Part shown: in pieces, positions 28,128 to 39,000 of the stretch
Numbering within the stretch: position 1 is the stretch's first letter
Layout: the number at the start of each line of letters is the position of its first letter
Source of the DNA: Labilibacter marinus
GTDB taxonomy: Bacteria > Bacteroidota > Bacteroidia > Bacteroidales > Marinilabiliaceae
Direction: 5' to 3'
DNA length: 64,000 nt
Assembly: GCF_001659685.2 (NCBI RefSeq)
Contig: NZ_LXYE02000009.1
Coordinates: 62,001-126,000, forward strand
The notes under the pieces: model-generated
The model's database searches: none
Told to the model about the DNA's origin: nothing
The model's input: the letters and a program-made list of their open reading frames with translations, nothing else
Position numbers and translations under genes: made by a program

Positions 28128-30689
28128 ATGAATAAAAAAGATACATACTTTAAAATCTTACTGGCATTGTTGCTTATTTGCCAAACTACTTTAGCGCAAA
28201 ATGAGAAGGATATAGCCAATGATTATTTCAGACAAGACGAGCAGGATGATTATGGTACGCAGAATGATAATCCATTGACGTATGATCTAAGCGGACATTT
28301 ATGGAAAATTCAAGGGGCCTTGCCAGGAAGAGGAATGGAAGAGAAATTTCCTGAAATTAGTTACGACCATATGGGAGATGCCTTAAATTGGGCACCGGCT
28401 CATGTTCCGGGAGATGTTTTTTCAGATTTATGGCGTATTGGCCGTATTGATGACCCTCATTTTGGACGCAATAGTACAAAGGCCAAATGGGTAAATGAAT
28501 ATGAATGGTGGTATCTAAGGATATTCAACGTGCCTAAAGAGATGAAAGGTAAAAATGTTGAAATCACTTTTGATGGTGTAGACTATGCATGTGATGTGTT
28601 CTTAAATGGAGAACTTTTAGGTTCGCACGAGGGTATGTTTACATCTTTCTCATTTGACATTACAGATTTGATAAGTTACGACTTTAAACGTCGTGGTAGA
28701 AATATATTAGCGGTTCGTCTGCATCCTGCTCCCAGAAGGTATAGTCAGGTAGCTGGACGTAAACCTGCATGGCATGGTGACTATTGGGTTGATTTAGTTC
28801 CTACTGGAATATGGAAGCCTGTGAGACTAGAAGCATACGAAGATGCCAAGGTGAAGGATATATATATACAAACCAAGTTAGGGAAAAAGAATTCTGCTGA
28901 ATTGGATATTCAACTTGAAGTTGAAAATCCAGGTAAAACAGAAAAAACAGTTGATATTGAAATTGATATTCAAGGAGAGAATTTTAAATCAAAAACATAC
29001 ACGACTAATATCAAACAGAAATTAGCACCGGGTATTAACGAGATTAAAACAAGCATTCATATACCTGATGCTAAACTTTGGTATCCGTGGGACTTAGGTG
29101 ATCAAAATCTATATCTTGCAAATATTACTCTTAAGGGCGGTCAAAACACACTACTTCATACGGATAAAAAACTTTTTGGTATACGCGAAATTAAAATGGA
29201 GATGAATCCTGGCTATACCAAAGACGAGGTGGAAAATCCGTGGACTGTGATGATTAATGGTAGACGTCATTTTATGCGTTCTGGAACATGGGGTGGTCCA
29301 CCTGATATCTTTTTTGGACGTGCATCTAACGAGAAATACGAAGAGCTAGTAAGACTGGCCAAAGAAGGTAATATGAATAACCTACGAATTTTCGGATGGC
29401 ATCCAACGGAGATTCCTTATTTCTACGAGCTTTGTAATAGAGCTGGTATTACCGTTTGGCAGGATATTTTACCGATAGCTAGTTTGTCGCTACCAAAATC
29501 GGAAGAGTTCAAAAAAGCTATTTTTTCTGAAGCTATTTCTGTTGTTAAAGATTTACGTAATAACCCTTGTATGGTTATTTTAGAAGGAGGGGAAGAAATT
29601 TTGATGACCGCTTCCGATCCTGAGCATAATTTGAATTTAATGAAAGAGTTGGGTGAAGTAGTTCGACCTTATTCTGATTTACACTATGTACCAGTTTCTC
29701 CGTTAAGCGATCATATTGGTAAAAAATTAGGATTCAAACCTAAAGAAAGTATTCATGCTAATGGTCTATTTTATAGTGAAGGTAGAACCAATACTGAACG
29801 ATTCTTTAACAAACAAGATTATGCCGCTGTAGCCGAACTAGCCATTTCATCATGTCCGAATGTAGAAAGCATTAAAAAGTTTATTCCTGAAGATGAATTA
29901 TGGCCTCCAGGACCAAGCTGGGGACATCACTGGACTGATTTTGATGTGTTCAGAACTCTAAACTTTGAAATCGTTGGTTCTCAATCAACAGGTAGTATGC
30001 AAGAGTTTGTTGATGCTACTCAGATTTCGCAAGGGGTTATATTTCAATATGGATTAGAGTATTATCGAAGAAGAAAACCTAAGTCAAGTGCTATCTGTAT
30101 TTGCCATTACATCACTTTTGCACCAGATATGAAGTGGGGAATAGTTGATTATTATCAGCAACCTAAAATTTCATACGATTATGTGAGAAATGCCTTTCAG
30201 CCGCTGTTAATATCCCTACAACATGATAGAAGAAGATGGTTGCCGGGTGAACAATTTGAAGGGAAGATATGGGTTGTGAATGATTTTTACAAGGAGTTTA
30301 AAGATTGTAAAGCTGAAGTGGTTTTTTACAACAATAACAAAGAGGTAAAGAGAGAAACTATTAAACTGGGTGATGTTAAGGTGGATACTTCTGAAGAATT
30401 TGCTACGGTTAACTGCAAAGTGCCGGGTAAATTGGGTGATAAGTTTAATGTAGAGATTGAAATGACGGACCATTCAGGCAAGGTAGTTTCTTCTAATAAT
30501 TACTTATTGCTAGTAGCGGATGAAAAGGTAGACCTTCCGCGTTTACGTGAGATAGGTAAGGAAGCTATTGATAAAAAAGAAAAGTATGGTCCGCATAATT
30601 ACTTCAGATATTTTGAAGGATTAAATGGAGCTAGAGGAATAAAACAGGCAGATGAAAAAATGCCTACAGTTAAAGAATTTGTAAAATAA
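28128..30689 (+). CDS. GH2 family exo-glycosidase, mannosidase-like subgroup
   Basis: 853 residues. Signal peptide to about 24 (LLICQTTLAQ). GH2 sugar-binding jelly roll (about 50-235; HVPGDVFSDLWRIGRIDDPH, YEWWYLRIF), Ig-like domain (240-360), TIM barrel (about 370-700) and a C-terminal beta-sandwich. The acid/base Glu is probably E490 in ILEGGEEIL, where most relatives have an Asn before the Glu. The nucleophile is probably E570 in AELAISSCPN, aligned with SEFG in beta-mannosidases. In an agar/porphyran PUL a beta-galactosidase acting on the non-reducing galactose is the likeliest role. Periplasmic, as no T9SS domain is present. Confidence 0.88.
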   Translation: MNKKDTYFKILLALLLICQTTLAQNEKDIANDYFRQDEQDDYGTQNDNPLTYDLSGHLWKIQGALPGRGMEEKFPEISYDHMGDALNWAPAHVPGDVFSDLWRIGRIDDPHFGRNSTKAKWVNEYEWWYLRIFNVPKEMKGKNVEITFDGVDYACDVFLNGELLGSHEGMFTSFSFDITDLISYDFKRRGRNILAVRLHPAPRRYSQVAGRKPAWHGDYWVDLVPTGIWKPVRLEAYEDAKVKDIYIQTKLGKKNSAELDIQLEVENPGKTEKTVDIEIDIQGENFKSKTYTTNIKQKLAPGINEIKTSIHIPDAKLWYPWDLGDQNLYLANITLKGGQNTLLHTDKKLFGIREIKMEMNPGYTKDEVENPWTVMINGRRHFMRSGTWGGPPDIFFGRASNEKYEELVRLAKEGNMNNLRIFGWHPTEIPYFYELCNRAGITVWQDILPIASLSLPKSEEFKKAIFSEAISVVKDLRNNPCMVILEGGEEILMTASDPEHNLNLMKELGEVVRPYSDLHYVPVSPLSDHIGKKLGFKPKESIHANGLFYSEGRTNTERFFNKQDYAAVAELAISSCPNVESIKKFIPEDELWPPGPSWGHHWTDFDVFRTLNFEIVGSQSTGSMQEFVDATQISQGVIFQYGLEYYRRRKPKSSAICICHYITFAPDMKWGIVDYYQQPKISYDYVRNAFQPLLISLQHDRRRWLPGEQFEGKIWVVNDFYKEFKDCKAEVVFYNNNKEVKRETIKLGDVKVDTSEEFATVNCKVPGKLGDKFNVEIEMTDHSGKVVSSNNYLLLVADEKVDLPRLREIGKEAIDKKEKYGPHNYFRYFEGLNGARGIKQADEKMPTVKEFVK

Positions 30690-30843
30690 AGATGTATGGG
30701 TAAGAATATTTCTGGTGGCATTTATGCTGCTGGGGATATTAATTTTAATCCAGGGAATTGAATTTTAAAAGTAAATAAGGTTTCAAGTCGAGTTACTAAC
30801 TTCAATAATGGGTAAGCGAGTGCTGCAGTCGGCGATCTTTTTA

Positions 30844-30873
30844 CCCACTTTTTTGAGTATAGAAAAAAGTGGG
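30844..30873. terminator. Hairpin between GH2 and the second GH86 gene
   Basis: Perfect 11-bp stem CCCACTTTTTT (30844-30854) and AAAAAAGTGGG (30863-30873) with an 8-base loop. No T run follows, so it may be a weak terminator, an mRNA-stability hairpin or a dispersed repeat. No gene is seen in the 297 bases around it. Confidence 0.45.
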
Positions 30874-30986
30874 AGCCTTGTGGCTTGAGCAAGAAAATAG
30901 ATTGTTTTATAGAAAAGATGCCTTTAATATTTAAAAAGAAATTTACCTGATTTACAACTTAATTATCAAAAAATAACACAATCATT

Positions 30987-33194
30987 ATGAGGACTTTAAA
31001 ATTCAATAGAAACATATTCATCATTGCTGCTGCTTTAATGCTTAGCTCCTTATCGTATGCCCAGGTGTATGTAGAAGTAAATATGGATGTTAACCATCAG
31101 GTAGGTGGCAATACCAGTTTTGATCGTTCTAAATGGATGGTGGTATCATCATCACAATCCTCTGGAGTATGGAGCGATGTAATGGACAAACTCGATTATA
31201 TAGTCAATGATTTAGATACTTATTTTGGTAGAGAAACAGGACACATTAAAACAGCTTCTAAAAAAGTAAATGAAGACCCAAATCGTACAGGTTATGCTGA
31301 CACTACACATATAAAGTCCTTGGGTGATGCAGATATTATTAAGTACAGTAATAAAACTGATCGTTTTCAATATGAAAAGGGTGATTTTATTGTGGCCAAT
31401 CAACAGTTGCCTTTGTTTCCTAATGGTAATAATGCAACCAACGGAGGGTGGTTTTATTCTTCGGCCGATACGCCTACGGAACCATTTGGAACTGCGTCTG
31501 GTGAATTTTGTGCCCATTATTTCAATCATTATTATGGTGATGGAGGAACAAGTGGATTTCCGTTTCCTACCTATTTTGAAATTATGAATGAGCCTATTTG
31601 GCACTTTGTAGATGCTGATCATGATGGTGGAGGAACGGTAGAGCAGGTGTTTAAATTTCATCAAACCGTGGCGGATATAATTCATGAAAAAGTACCTGGA
31701 CTTCAAGTAGGGGGTTATGGTGCAGCCTTTCCAGATTTGGATAAAGGTGGCGATTTAAAACAGTGGGATGAAAGATGGAGACGCTTTATTGAAGAATATG
31801 GTTCATCATTCGACTTTTATACTTTACACTTATATGATAAACCCATTTGGTATGGGAAAGAAGTATACCGTAAAGGAGGAAGAAACGAGGCTACCTTTGA
31901 TTTAATTGAGCATTTTAATGAGCTTACATATGGAAGGGTAAAACCATTGCTTATCACCGAATACGGTACACAACTTTGGGGGCTTACAGATGAAGAAAGA
32001 CTATGGCGACCTTATAATGATTGGGCCAGAATTAAAGCATTTAACGCTATGTTAATGCAGTTTTTAGAGCGTCCAAACACCATTCTTCGTGCTTTACCAT
32101 TTGCCGTTCCTAAAGGAGAATGGGGCTATGATTCGGCAAAGGATATTCCATATAGATGTCGTTTGTTACGAAAGGCCAATGAACCCGAAGAGTATAGTGG
32201 CGACTGGGTATGGACAGAATATATCAAATTCTACGAATTATGGTCGGATGTTAAAGGTTTACGTTTGGATACCTACGCAGATAATCTAGATTTTCAGGTG
32301 GATGCATATGTGGATGGAAACAATGTGTTTGTAGTCATGAATAATATTGAAAACGTCAGCAAGGAATTTGATCTGAACTTAAAGGGTTTCGGGGATAATG
32401 AATTAGAGTCCGTTGAAGTGAAAAGGTTGTATTTTTCCACGGATCAAAAAGTAGTTTTGGATGTTGAATCATTGAATAGTTTTGATGGTGTAAAGCAACT
32501 AAAAGGGGATGAAACGATTATTGCAAAATACACTTATAAAAACCCTTTAAAAGTTGATCAAACATCTAGGGAAACTAAATATTATGCTTCTACCTATAAA
32601 CAAGCTATTGTTGCGGAATCACCCGTTTCTTTTACCTTTAATAATATAAAAAAGAGTGTAAATGGGGAGGCTGTTTTACGTTTGGGTTTAGCTAGAAATA
32701 TCAATAGTAATCATTTTCCTAAGAAGATCAAGATAAATGGAAAAGGTATTAAGCTACCTGAGAATTACCGAGGAGATATTCAAACGGATAGAGATAATTT
32801 CTTTGGAATGTTGGAGGTTCAAATTCCTTATTTTTTATTACAAGAAGGTATTAACGCAGTAGAGGTTATTTTTAGTGATACGGATGGGTTTATTAGCAGC
32901 AGTGCCATTCAAGTTTTAGAATTTTCTAGAGCCATAAATAGACCTTTGGATACAAGCGTTCCTGATTATATTCAAGGAAACGGAAAACAAAATAAAAGCA
33001 CTAAAATATACCCAGTTCCAGTTAAGAATAAATTGACGATTGAAGGAGATGTACAGTCATGGAAAGTGATTTCTATGGCAGGAGATGTTTTATTAAGTGG
33101 GGTTGATAAAGAGATTCAGCTAGGACATCTTTCAACGGGTTCTTATCTAATTCAATTAGATGATTTAGAAACCAAGATTTTTACAAAACAATAA
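30987..33194 (+). CDS. GH86 family beta-agarase/beta-porphyranase, second paralogue, T9SS-exported
   Basis: 735 residues. Signal peptide ends at LSYAQ. It aligns throughout with the first GH86: VNMDVNHQVGG, FGTASGEFCAHY, acid/base E202 in FEIMNEPIWH, nucleophile E325 in LLITEYGTQ, and the C-terminal IQTDRDNFFGMLEV block. Residues from about 670 are a short T9SS sorting domain (KIYPVPVKNKLTIEG ... LSTGSYLIQL). Identity between the two is clearly partial, so they probably differ in preferred galactan or cleavage pattern. Extracellular endo-enzyme. Confidence 0.92.
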   Translation: MRTLKFNRNIFIIAAALMLSSLSYAQVYVEVNMDVNHQVGGNTSFDRSKWMVVSSSQSSGVWSDVMDKLDYIVNDLDTYFGRETGHIKTASKKVNEDPNRTGYADTTHIKSLGDADIIKYSNKTDRFQYEKGDFIVANQQLPLFPNGNNATNGGWFYSSADTPTEPFGTASGEFCAHYFNHYYGDGGTSGFPFPTYFEIMNEPIWHFVDADHDGGGTVEQVFKFHQTVADIIHEKVPGLQVGGYGAAFPDLDKGGDLKQWDERWRRFIEEYGSSFDFYTLHLYDKPIWYGKEVYRKGGRNEATFDLIEHFNELTYGRVKPLLITEYGTQLWGLTDEERLWRPYNDWARIKAFNAMLMQFLERPNTILRALPFAVPKGEWGYDSAKDIPYRCRLLRKANEPEEYSGDWVWTEYIKFYELWSDVKGLRLDTYADNLDFQVDAYVDGNNVFVVMNNIENVSKEFDLNLKGFGDNELESVEVKRLYFSTDQKVVLDVESLNSFDGVKQLKGDETIIAKYTYKNPLKVDQTSRETKYYASTYKQAIVAESPVSFTFNNIKKSVNGEAVLRLGLARNINSNHFPKKIKINGKGIKLPENYRGDIQTDRDNFFGMLEVQIPYFLLQEGINAVEVIFSDTDGFISSSAIQVLEFSRAINRPLDTSVPDYIQGNGKQNKSTKIYPVPVKNKLTIEGDVQSWKVISMAGDVLLSGVDKEIQLGHLSTGSYLIQLDDLETKIFTKQ

Positions 33195-33207
33195 GTCTAT
33201 TAGATAC

Positions 33208-33249
33208 AGAGAATGCATAATCCTCATTAATAGGATTTATGTATTTTCT
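33208..33249 (+). terminator. Terminator after the second GH86 gene
   Basis: AGAGAATGCATAATCCT (33208-33224) pairs with AGGATTTATGTATTTTCT (33232-33249) with wobbles and one bulge; T-rich tail follows. Confidence 0.55.
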
Positions 33250-33461
33250 GTTTCCTTCGGCATCAGAAAGTGCCCAAAATATTGCTTACTATTTTCCATT
33301 AAACATGTTTATATTTTCTATACAAATAAAATACCCCGTGTTATATAGATAAATCTCCCTGATTAATTATTGCAACTTTTATCAAATTTGAAATATCGAT
33401 AAACTTTCCATTAATACGGGGATGCTTATCATCAGGAAGTAACTTTTATTCCTGCAGTTTT

Positions 33462-33521
33462 AAAATATCGGAAATGTAATCGAAAAAAAAATAAGCTTTT
33501 CGGAAACGTTTCCGATATTTT
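33462..33521. promoter_or_regulatory. LacI/CcpA-like palindromic operator before GH117
   Basis: The perfect 14-bp palindrome CGGAAACGTTTCCG is at 33501-33514. In addition AAAATATCGGAAA (33462-33474) is the exact inverse of TTTCCGATATTTT (33509-33521), so the half-site TTTCCG occurs three times in 60 bases. LacI-family regulators recognise such central-CG palindromes. The same 14-mer occurs at 39376-39389 before the beta-propeller gene. No LacI-type gene is in the window. Confidence 0.65.
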
Positions 33522-33672
33522 GTTTCCACGCCAAATGTAGTTTTCAAATTCGAACATCCATAAGCTTTCCTGAAACAACAAAAACAAATTTAATAAGTGT
33601 CAAGAAGTCATAAGTATTTGATGATAGATTGATAAAAAGAAAATGACGAGTTATATTGTAAAAAACAAACAT

Positions 33673-34938
33673 ATGAAATTTAATCTCCTTTATAGTACTG
33701 CATTATTTTTATTGGTGTGTGCTGCGTGTTCTGATAAGGCGTCTCAAAAGCCAGAAGACAACTCTCCGTTTCCATATAATGTGACAGAGGAAACCGCAAA
33801 TAAAAAGATGAGTGTGGCAATGCAACGTAGTTTTAATAATTACAGTGCTATACATCCACACGATAATGAGTTATATACCAAATTTAAATACACCAAGCTA
33901 AAAGGGTTCGATTACGATGATGAATCAGGTAAGGTAAGTCGTCGCGATCCTTCAAAAGTGATTTATGAAAACGGGAAATACTATGTATGGTATACTTACC
34001 GCAATACCGCAGTTCCGCCAATAGGTATGAATCGTGCTGATGAAGCTAATGATACAATTCCTTCTTCCGATTGGGATTTGGCTGAAATTTGGTATGCTAC
34101 CAGTGAGGACGGATTTACTTGGCAGGAGCAAGGTTTAGCAGTGCCTCGACCACCCAAACCTCATGTAGGATGGAGAGCTGTAACAACCACCGATATATTA
34201 AAATGGAAAGGCAAGTATTATTTATACTATCAAGGATTTTTGGAGGCCAGTGGTAAAAAAGGAGATTACTGTCCTGTAGCGGTTTCATATGCGGATTCAC
34301 CTGATGGCCCTTGGACTGCTACTAATGAAATAGTTATTCCTACTGGTTCAGAAGGTGCTTGGGATCAATACGCTATTCACGATCCTTACCCACTGGTTCA
34401 TGACGGAAAGATTTATTTATACTATAAGTCAGCATTCAACAGGCCGGGTAATGTATGGGTAGCAGGAGGTTTAGCTATTGCAGATAACCCATTAGGGCCG
34501 TTTGAAAAATACCCATTAAACCCAGTATTAAACTCAGGACATGAATTAACGCTTTTTCCATTTAAAGAAGGTGTTGCAGCCATTATTGCTAAGGATGGGA
34601 ATGAGCACTTTACAGTTCAGTATGCACAGGACTGGGTGAATTTTGAAATAGCCTCAATTCTTTCATTAGTTCCTGCCGCATCGGCACCTTATGTACCTGA
34701 TGCTTTTACTGATACCAAAGACGGACAGGGGATTAGTTGGGGATTATGCCACTTTATTAACTTAGGAGAAAGAGGTAAGAAATATTCTATATTATCGAGG
34801 TTTGATTGTGATTTAAGTAGAAATGTAAATGATCATGAAATGAAAGAAGCCAGAGCGCTCATAAGCCCAGAGGAATATTTTAGGCATGGCTTAAGTAAAA
34901 AACAACGCGAAAGAATTAAGCAGGAAAATCAGCAGTAA
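33673..34938 (+). CDS. GH117 family 3,6-anhydro-L-galactosidase-like lipoprotein (copy 1)
   Basis: 421 residues from the ATG at 33673, chosen because it gives a lipoprotein signal (LFLLVCAAC); the in-frame ATG at 33643 adds ten polar residues. Five-bladed propeller with GH117 landmarks: SRRDPSKVIYENGKYYVWYT (catalytic Asp), VGWRAVTTTDILKWKGKYYL, AIHDPYPLVHDGKIYLYYKS (second Asp) and SGHELTLFPFKEG (His and Glu). GH117 enzymes remove terminal alpha-1,3-linked 3,6-anhydro-L-galactose from agar oligosaccharides in the periplasm. A close paralogue lies at 45113. Confidence 0.93.
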   Translation: MKFNLLYSTALFLLVCAACSDKASQKPEDNSPFPYNVTEETANKKMSVAMQRSFNNYSAIHPHDNELYTKFKYTKLKGFDYDDESGKVSRRDPSKVIYENGKYYVWYTYRNTAVPPIGMNRADEANDTIPSSDWDLAEIWYATSEDGFTWQEQGLAVPRPPKPHVGWRAVTTTDILKWKGKYYLYYQGFLEASGKKGDYCPVAVSYADSPDGPWTATNEIVIPTGSEGAWDQYAIHDPYPLVHDGKIYLYYKSAFNRPGNVWVAGGLAIADNPLGPFEKYPLNPVLNSGHELTLFPFKEGVAAIIAKDGNEHFTVQYAQDWVNFEIASILSLVPAASAPYVPDAFTDTKDGQGISWGLCHFINLGERGKKYSILSRFDCDLSRNVNDHEMKEARALISPEEYFRHGLSKKQRERIKQENQQ

Positions 34939-35036
34939 TTATTCTCTACTGTTATTTATTCTCCCACTAAAGGAGTTAGATAAAGTATTTACGGTTGTAA
35001 GTAATTGAAATGCAGAAATGTTAGATATTTAAGTGT

Positions 35037-35063
35037 TAGTCCTGTCCTGAAAAGACAGGACTA
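35037..35063. terminator. Hairpin between convergent GH117 and AlkB-like genes
   Basis: Perfect 10-bp stem TAGTCCTGTC (35037-35046) and GACAGGACTA (35054-35063) with a 7-base loop. T-run is weak on both sides; probably a bidirectional terminator. Confidence 0.7.
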
Positions 35064-35123
35064 GCATGTTTTACTAGATTTTAAGTATTGTGTTTAAGTA
35101 GAATACGCTTTGGTATTTGATAA

Positions 35124-35711
35124 CTATTTAATAGTCCTAAACGTTAGGTTGATATATTCTTTCGTTTTTTTCTTAGGCTTAGCTAGCTGATGAACCCAAA
35201 AGTGCTGCATTTCGCCTTTGGTAACAAGAATACTTCCGTGCGTTAAGTTAAGATCGAAACTACCTTTTTTAGATCTATGACGGAACTGAAATTTACGTGT
35301 GGCTCCGAAGTTTACATATACAACTGTTGGATCTTGCCCAAGCTCATTACCCGCATCCGTGTACCAATAAATAGAATCCTTTTCGTTACGAAATTGGTTT
35401 AAAATAACATTATTAAATTCATCATCTAGCAAGGATTTAATTTTTTGTTTTATAGCCAATATACTTTCAGTCCAGGCATGCGGAGTAATCATTTTTCCAT
35501 CATAAGAATATGAGGTTTTCGTATCACCATATATAGCTTCAAGTCTTGGAGAGATGGTCTCCTTACCATACATGGTCTTCGATTCCTGCTTCCATTCAAT
35601 ATTAGTCAGTAAATCATCTAATAAATCATTTCCTTCTATCTTACTGAAAAATTTAGGGATATAAAGATATTCTCCATTGTTTACGCTTACCCACTTTTGT
35701 TGTTCTTCCAT
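35124..35711 (-). CDS. AlkB-like 2OG-Fe(II) oxygenase homologue with altered iron site
   Basis: 195 residues. It follows the AlkB/ALKBH2-3-like plan: ILNQFRNEKDSIYWYTDAGN, then VVYVNFGATRKFQFRHR, then GEMQHFWVHQL and NLTFRTIK. The H-x-D iron motif of the family (WHSD) is here W-Y117-T-D119, so the first His ligand is Tyr, and the usual following DE is AG. The distal His (H174) and the 2OG-binding Arg (R192) remain. Either iron is bound differently or the protein is not a demethylase. No other DNA-repair gene is near; it sits alone within the PUL, convergent with GH117. Confidence 0.82.
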   Translation of the reverse strand: MEEQQKWVSVNNGEYLYIPKFFSKIEGNDLLDDLLTNIEWKQESKTMYGKETISPRLEAIYGDTKTSYSYDGKMITPHAWTESILAIKQKIKSLLDDEFNNVILNQFRNEKDSIYWYTDAGNELGQDPTVVYVNFGATRKFQFRHRSKKGSFDLNLTHGSILVTKGEMQHFWVHQLAKPKKKTKEYINLTFRTIK

Positions 35712-36073
35712 ATAAATAGATGATGTTAATTTGCTTTTTGACCTAGTGATTTATGAATGAATTATCCATTTTCCGCAAAGGTATTGATATTTTAATGCGG
35801 TCAAATATATACAGTGGATAATGTCAAGTTTATCGGAATGAAATCATCTTTCTATTATTCGGTTTATAGTTTTGAGGTGGAATATTCATAGTTTACAGAA
35901 TGACCATGATAGGCGTAGAGATTATAGTTACTATCTGTTTTCTGTGATGGCGAATTGAGGTATGAATGATATAACTTGATTAAGTGGATTTATTAAAAAA
36001 ACTTCCCACATATTACTGTAGGAAGCTATTAAGAATAGATATTGTTAATAAACGTATGTTCTATAGGAGGTTC
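35712..36073. other. Intergenic region between the beta-propeller and AlkB-like genes
   Basis: 362 bases. It contains the promoter of the AlkB-like gene (leftward) and a terminator for the beta-propeller gene near its right end. Nothing else recognised. Confidence 0.35.
35994..36025 (-). terminator. Terminator after the beta-propeller gene
   Basis: Read on the minus strand, CTTCCTACA and TGTGGGAAG pair with one wobble around a 6-base loop and are followed by seven T residues (plus-strand arms 36002-36010 and 36017-36025). Confidence 0.85.
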
Positions 36074-39000
36074 TTAACCTTTTATAAATTTGCCTATATA
36101 ATCATTGATTTTAATTAGATAGAAGCCTTCTGATAGCTGACTTACATCAACCCAATCCTTGTCTAAATTTCCTTTTGAAACAACTTTTCCACCAGTATCA
36201 CTGATAACATATTTTTGATTGTAGGCCATATCTACCACAAATAGTTTGTCATTAACTACAGGGTTGGGGTAAACCTGCATGGGTTTTGTTTTAGGATTAA
36301 TAACTGAAATATCCGTATTAATGGTTATTGTAATAGTATCAGATTGACCAAGTGCTGTAACAACAATTCGTGCCTGCCCTGCTTGAAGTGCTGTTACCTT
36401 ACCTGTTTCTGATACTATTGCAAAATCTTCATCTAACGATTTCCAACTCGGTGTTATACTTGATATTCCAAGAGGATATATGGTTGAATTTAATTGATGT
36501 TTATCATTTACCTTCATTTCTATTTCTTTAGGAGCTATAATAATGCTATCAACCTGTCCGATAGTACTACTCTCAATAAGCCCAGTGTACACTCCAGATG
36601 ATTCAACTGCACACCATACCCTGTTTGGGTTGCCTGTATCAAAGGTTATATCTCCAATCATCATACTACCTCTTCCTTCGTTAAATTTGGTCCAGGTATT
36701 TTTATAATCTAATCCTCCTCCTGTTATAGAGAAAAACGTACCTGCATCAACTTTGCTGTTGCTTGAAGTTTCTCTGGTAACTACTACAATTATATCTTCA
36801 TTTACAGGACTTGTGCGTACATGTGAGGTAAAAGGATGATCAAATACTTTTGTCCAGTCGCTTAGTTGGTAGCTGCCATCAGCTTTGTATTCAGCCTTCC
36901 AAACACCACCTTCACCCCAGTCGGCAACAGCACCTTCGCCACCTCCCGAAATATAAATGGCACTAGCCACACCATCTTCAAGATGCAAATGCACATCCCA
37001 CACCGATTTTATGGTTGCAGGAATAGTCATCTTCGTCCAGTTTTGACTACCATTTTTCGAACGAAATAAACCTCCATCTACCCACCCAGAAGAACCTGCT
37101 GGAGCACGATATCGTCTAACAGCAGCATATAAACATGCTTCATTAGAAGGATCCATTACCAGCGCTTTTACAGTGGCACTATTGTTACCAACGGTAACAT
37201 ATGAAGAATTTCTTCCACCGGCTGTTATAGGTAAACCATTGTTTAAACAAGTCCAACTGGCACCTTCATTAGTGGATTTATAAATACCCTTTTGTGGTTC
37301 AGGGTTATAAATTCTTGTTTGCCCCATTGGGCGATTATCACTATCAATTACCTCGGCAATGGCATACATCGTTTTGCCATCCGACGCAATGGTTAAATCG
37401 CTCCAGTAAATACATTTCATTTCCGGTACATTTAATACATCAGGAACCTCAATAGGTTCTCCCATGGTTACATGTGTATCATTACCATTTGTGCATTTTC
37501 TTATTTCTCCTGTTCGTTGAGACATATAATAGAACACCTCTGTATTAGTAGGGTGACTGGCCATGGTTATGGGTGTATTTAAAGGCTGACCAGGAGCCCA
37601 GGTTGGTCCAATGTCAACAAGCATTGGAATTCTTTTAACGCCAACTATACCTGGGAATTCAGGGTGTACTTGTTGAGTTGATTTAAATGCAGAAGCTTCG
37701 TATTGCATCACAAACATCTCACCTGGGTGATGAATATCTGGCATAACTCCATATGCACCTGTATCATTGTTACCGTGACCATAGAATAAATCACCCTCCT
37801 GCGTGTTATCTACACTGATCCAGGAATCATCTTCCGTATTGTATTTATAGGTGTGGTATCCCTTAACAGCCGAAACATAAACAGTACCATCGGCCGAAAT
37901 AGCCATGGAGCGTACACCTCGATTTTCATATTTCACAAAATCAGGCACTTTATGATCGGCAACACCTAGTTCTACATTTCTATTAGTACGCCCGTTCTGG
38001 CTGGTCTGCCAGTAGGCATCTTCTCCATATCCAGTACCAATCCTGAAAGCAGCAAACCAATTGCTACCCCCGTTGTTAGTGGCCCAAACACAACTAACCG
38101 TTGGTTTTGTAATAGATCCTCCCCAAATAGATAAATATACTTTGTTGGCATCGGTTGGGTCGCATAAAACACCTGAATAATCCTGAATGAACGATGTAGG
38201 AATAGTGACAGTGCTTTCTTCACCATTGGTATAACCAAACCACGACTTAAGCATATACTTAAAGTAGTTTTTATTGATATTTAATTGAGCCAGGTTAATG
38301 TTTAAACCACTGTTCATACTTGTCCATCCGCTCGATATTGATGCTGTTTCAGGAGTATTTGTTTTAAGTAAATCACCTGTTGAAAGTAAATTTGTACCAT
38401 TTACTTCATATTCTGTTTGTTGTAAAGCGTATATCGTTAATGTGCTATTGTCCCAATTATAATCTGCTTTGGTGCAACCTACTACTATTTTAACCCAAGC
38501 GCTACTATTATTACTTTTGCGATAAACACCGGTAGATGTAGCTGCAAAAAGCATATCAGGATATGTAGTTGAATTTGGGTGACATATAATGTCAAATACC
38601 GCAGTAGAGGCGTCCATTCCAGTTCCGGAAATAGCTTCAATGGTACGAGTACTCTCCGTAATATTAGTAATTTTCCAAACTTTAGGCTGGTTTATATCAA
38701 TATCGTTTAAAGGGTTTGTATTTACACCGGTGCGTAGATATTTATTATCTAACCCGTTTGCGACATACCATGTTCCAGCTTCAGTAGGATGAGCTTTAGC
38801 GGTATACCAAACTGAGTTTGGCTCTGAACCAGATGAATAGGAGGTAATTTTATTAAAATTATATCCACCATCTGTACTTAGGTAGATGTTTTTTTTATTT
38901 AAACTTAATACAATGTTATTGTTTTTGTGGTCACTTACAATGCATTCATCGCTTAAGGTATTACGTTGTGTCCATACTGCATCTGCAGGTATAGTGCTTT

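Larger units (their letters stand above)
33195..33672. other. Regulatory region upstream of the first GH117 gene
   Basis: 478 bases without a coding region. From left: terminator-like hairpin of GH86 (33208-33249), TACCCCGTG (33332-33340), CTCCCTG (33355-33361), and a nested inverted repeat around CGGAAACGTTTCCG (33462-33521). This is the motif-richest promoter in the window. Confidence 0.55.

Noticed and set aside
30694-30759. 21-codon frame MGKNISGGIYAAGDINFNPG.. after the GH2 gene
   Set aside because: Too short, no start context or family resemblance; treated as chance.
30844-30873. Hairpin as a CRISPR or insertion-sequence end
   Set aside because: A single copy without spacers, transposase or target-site duplication.
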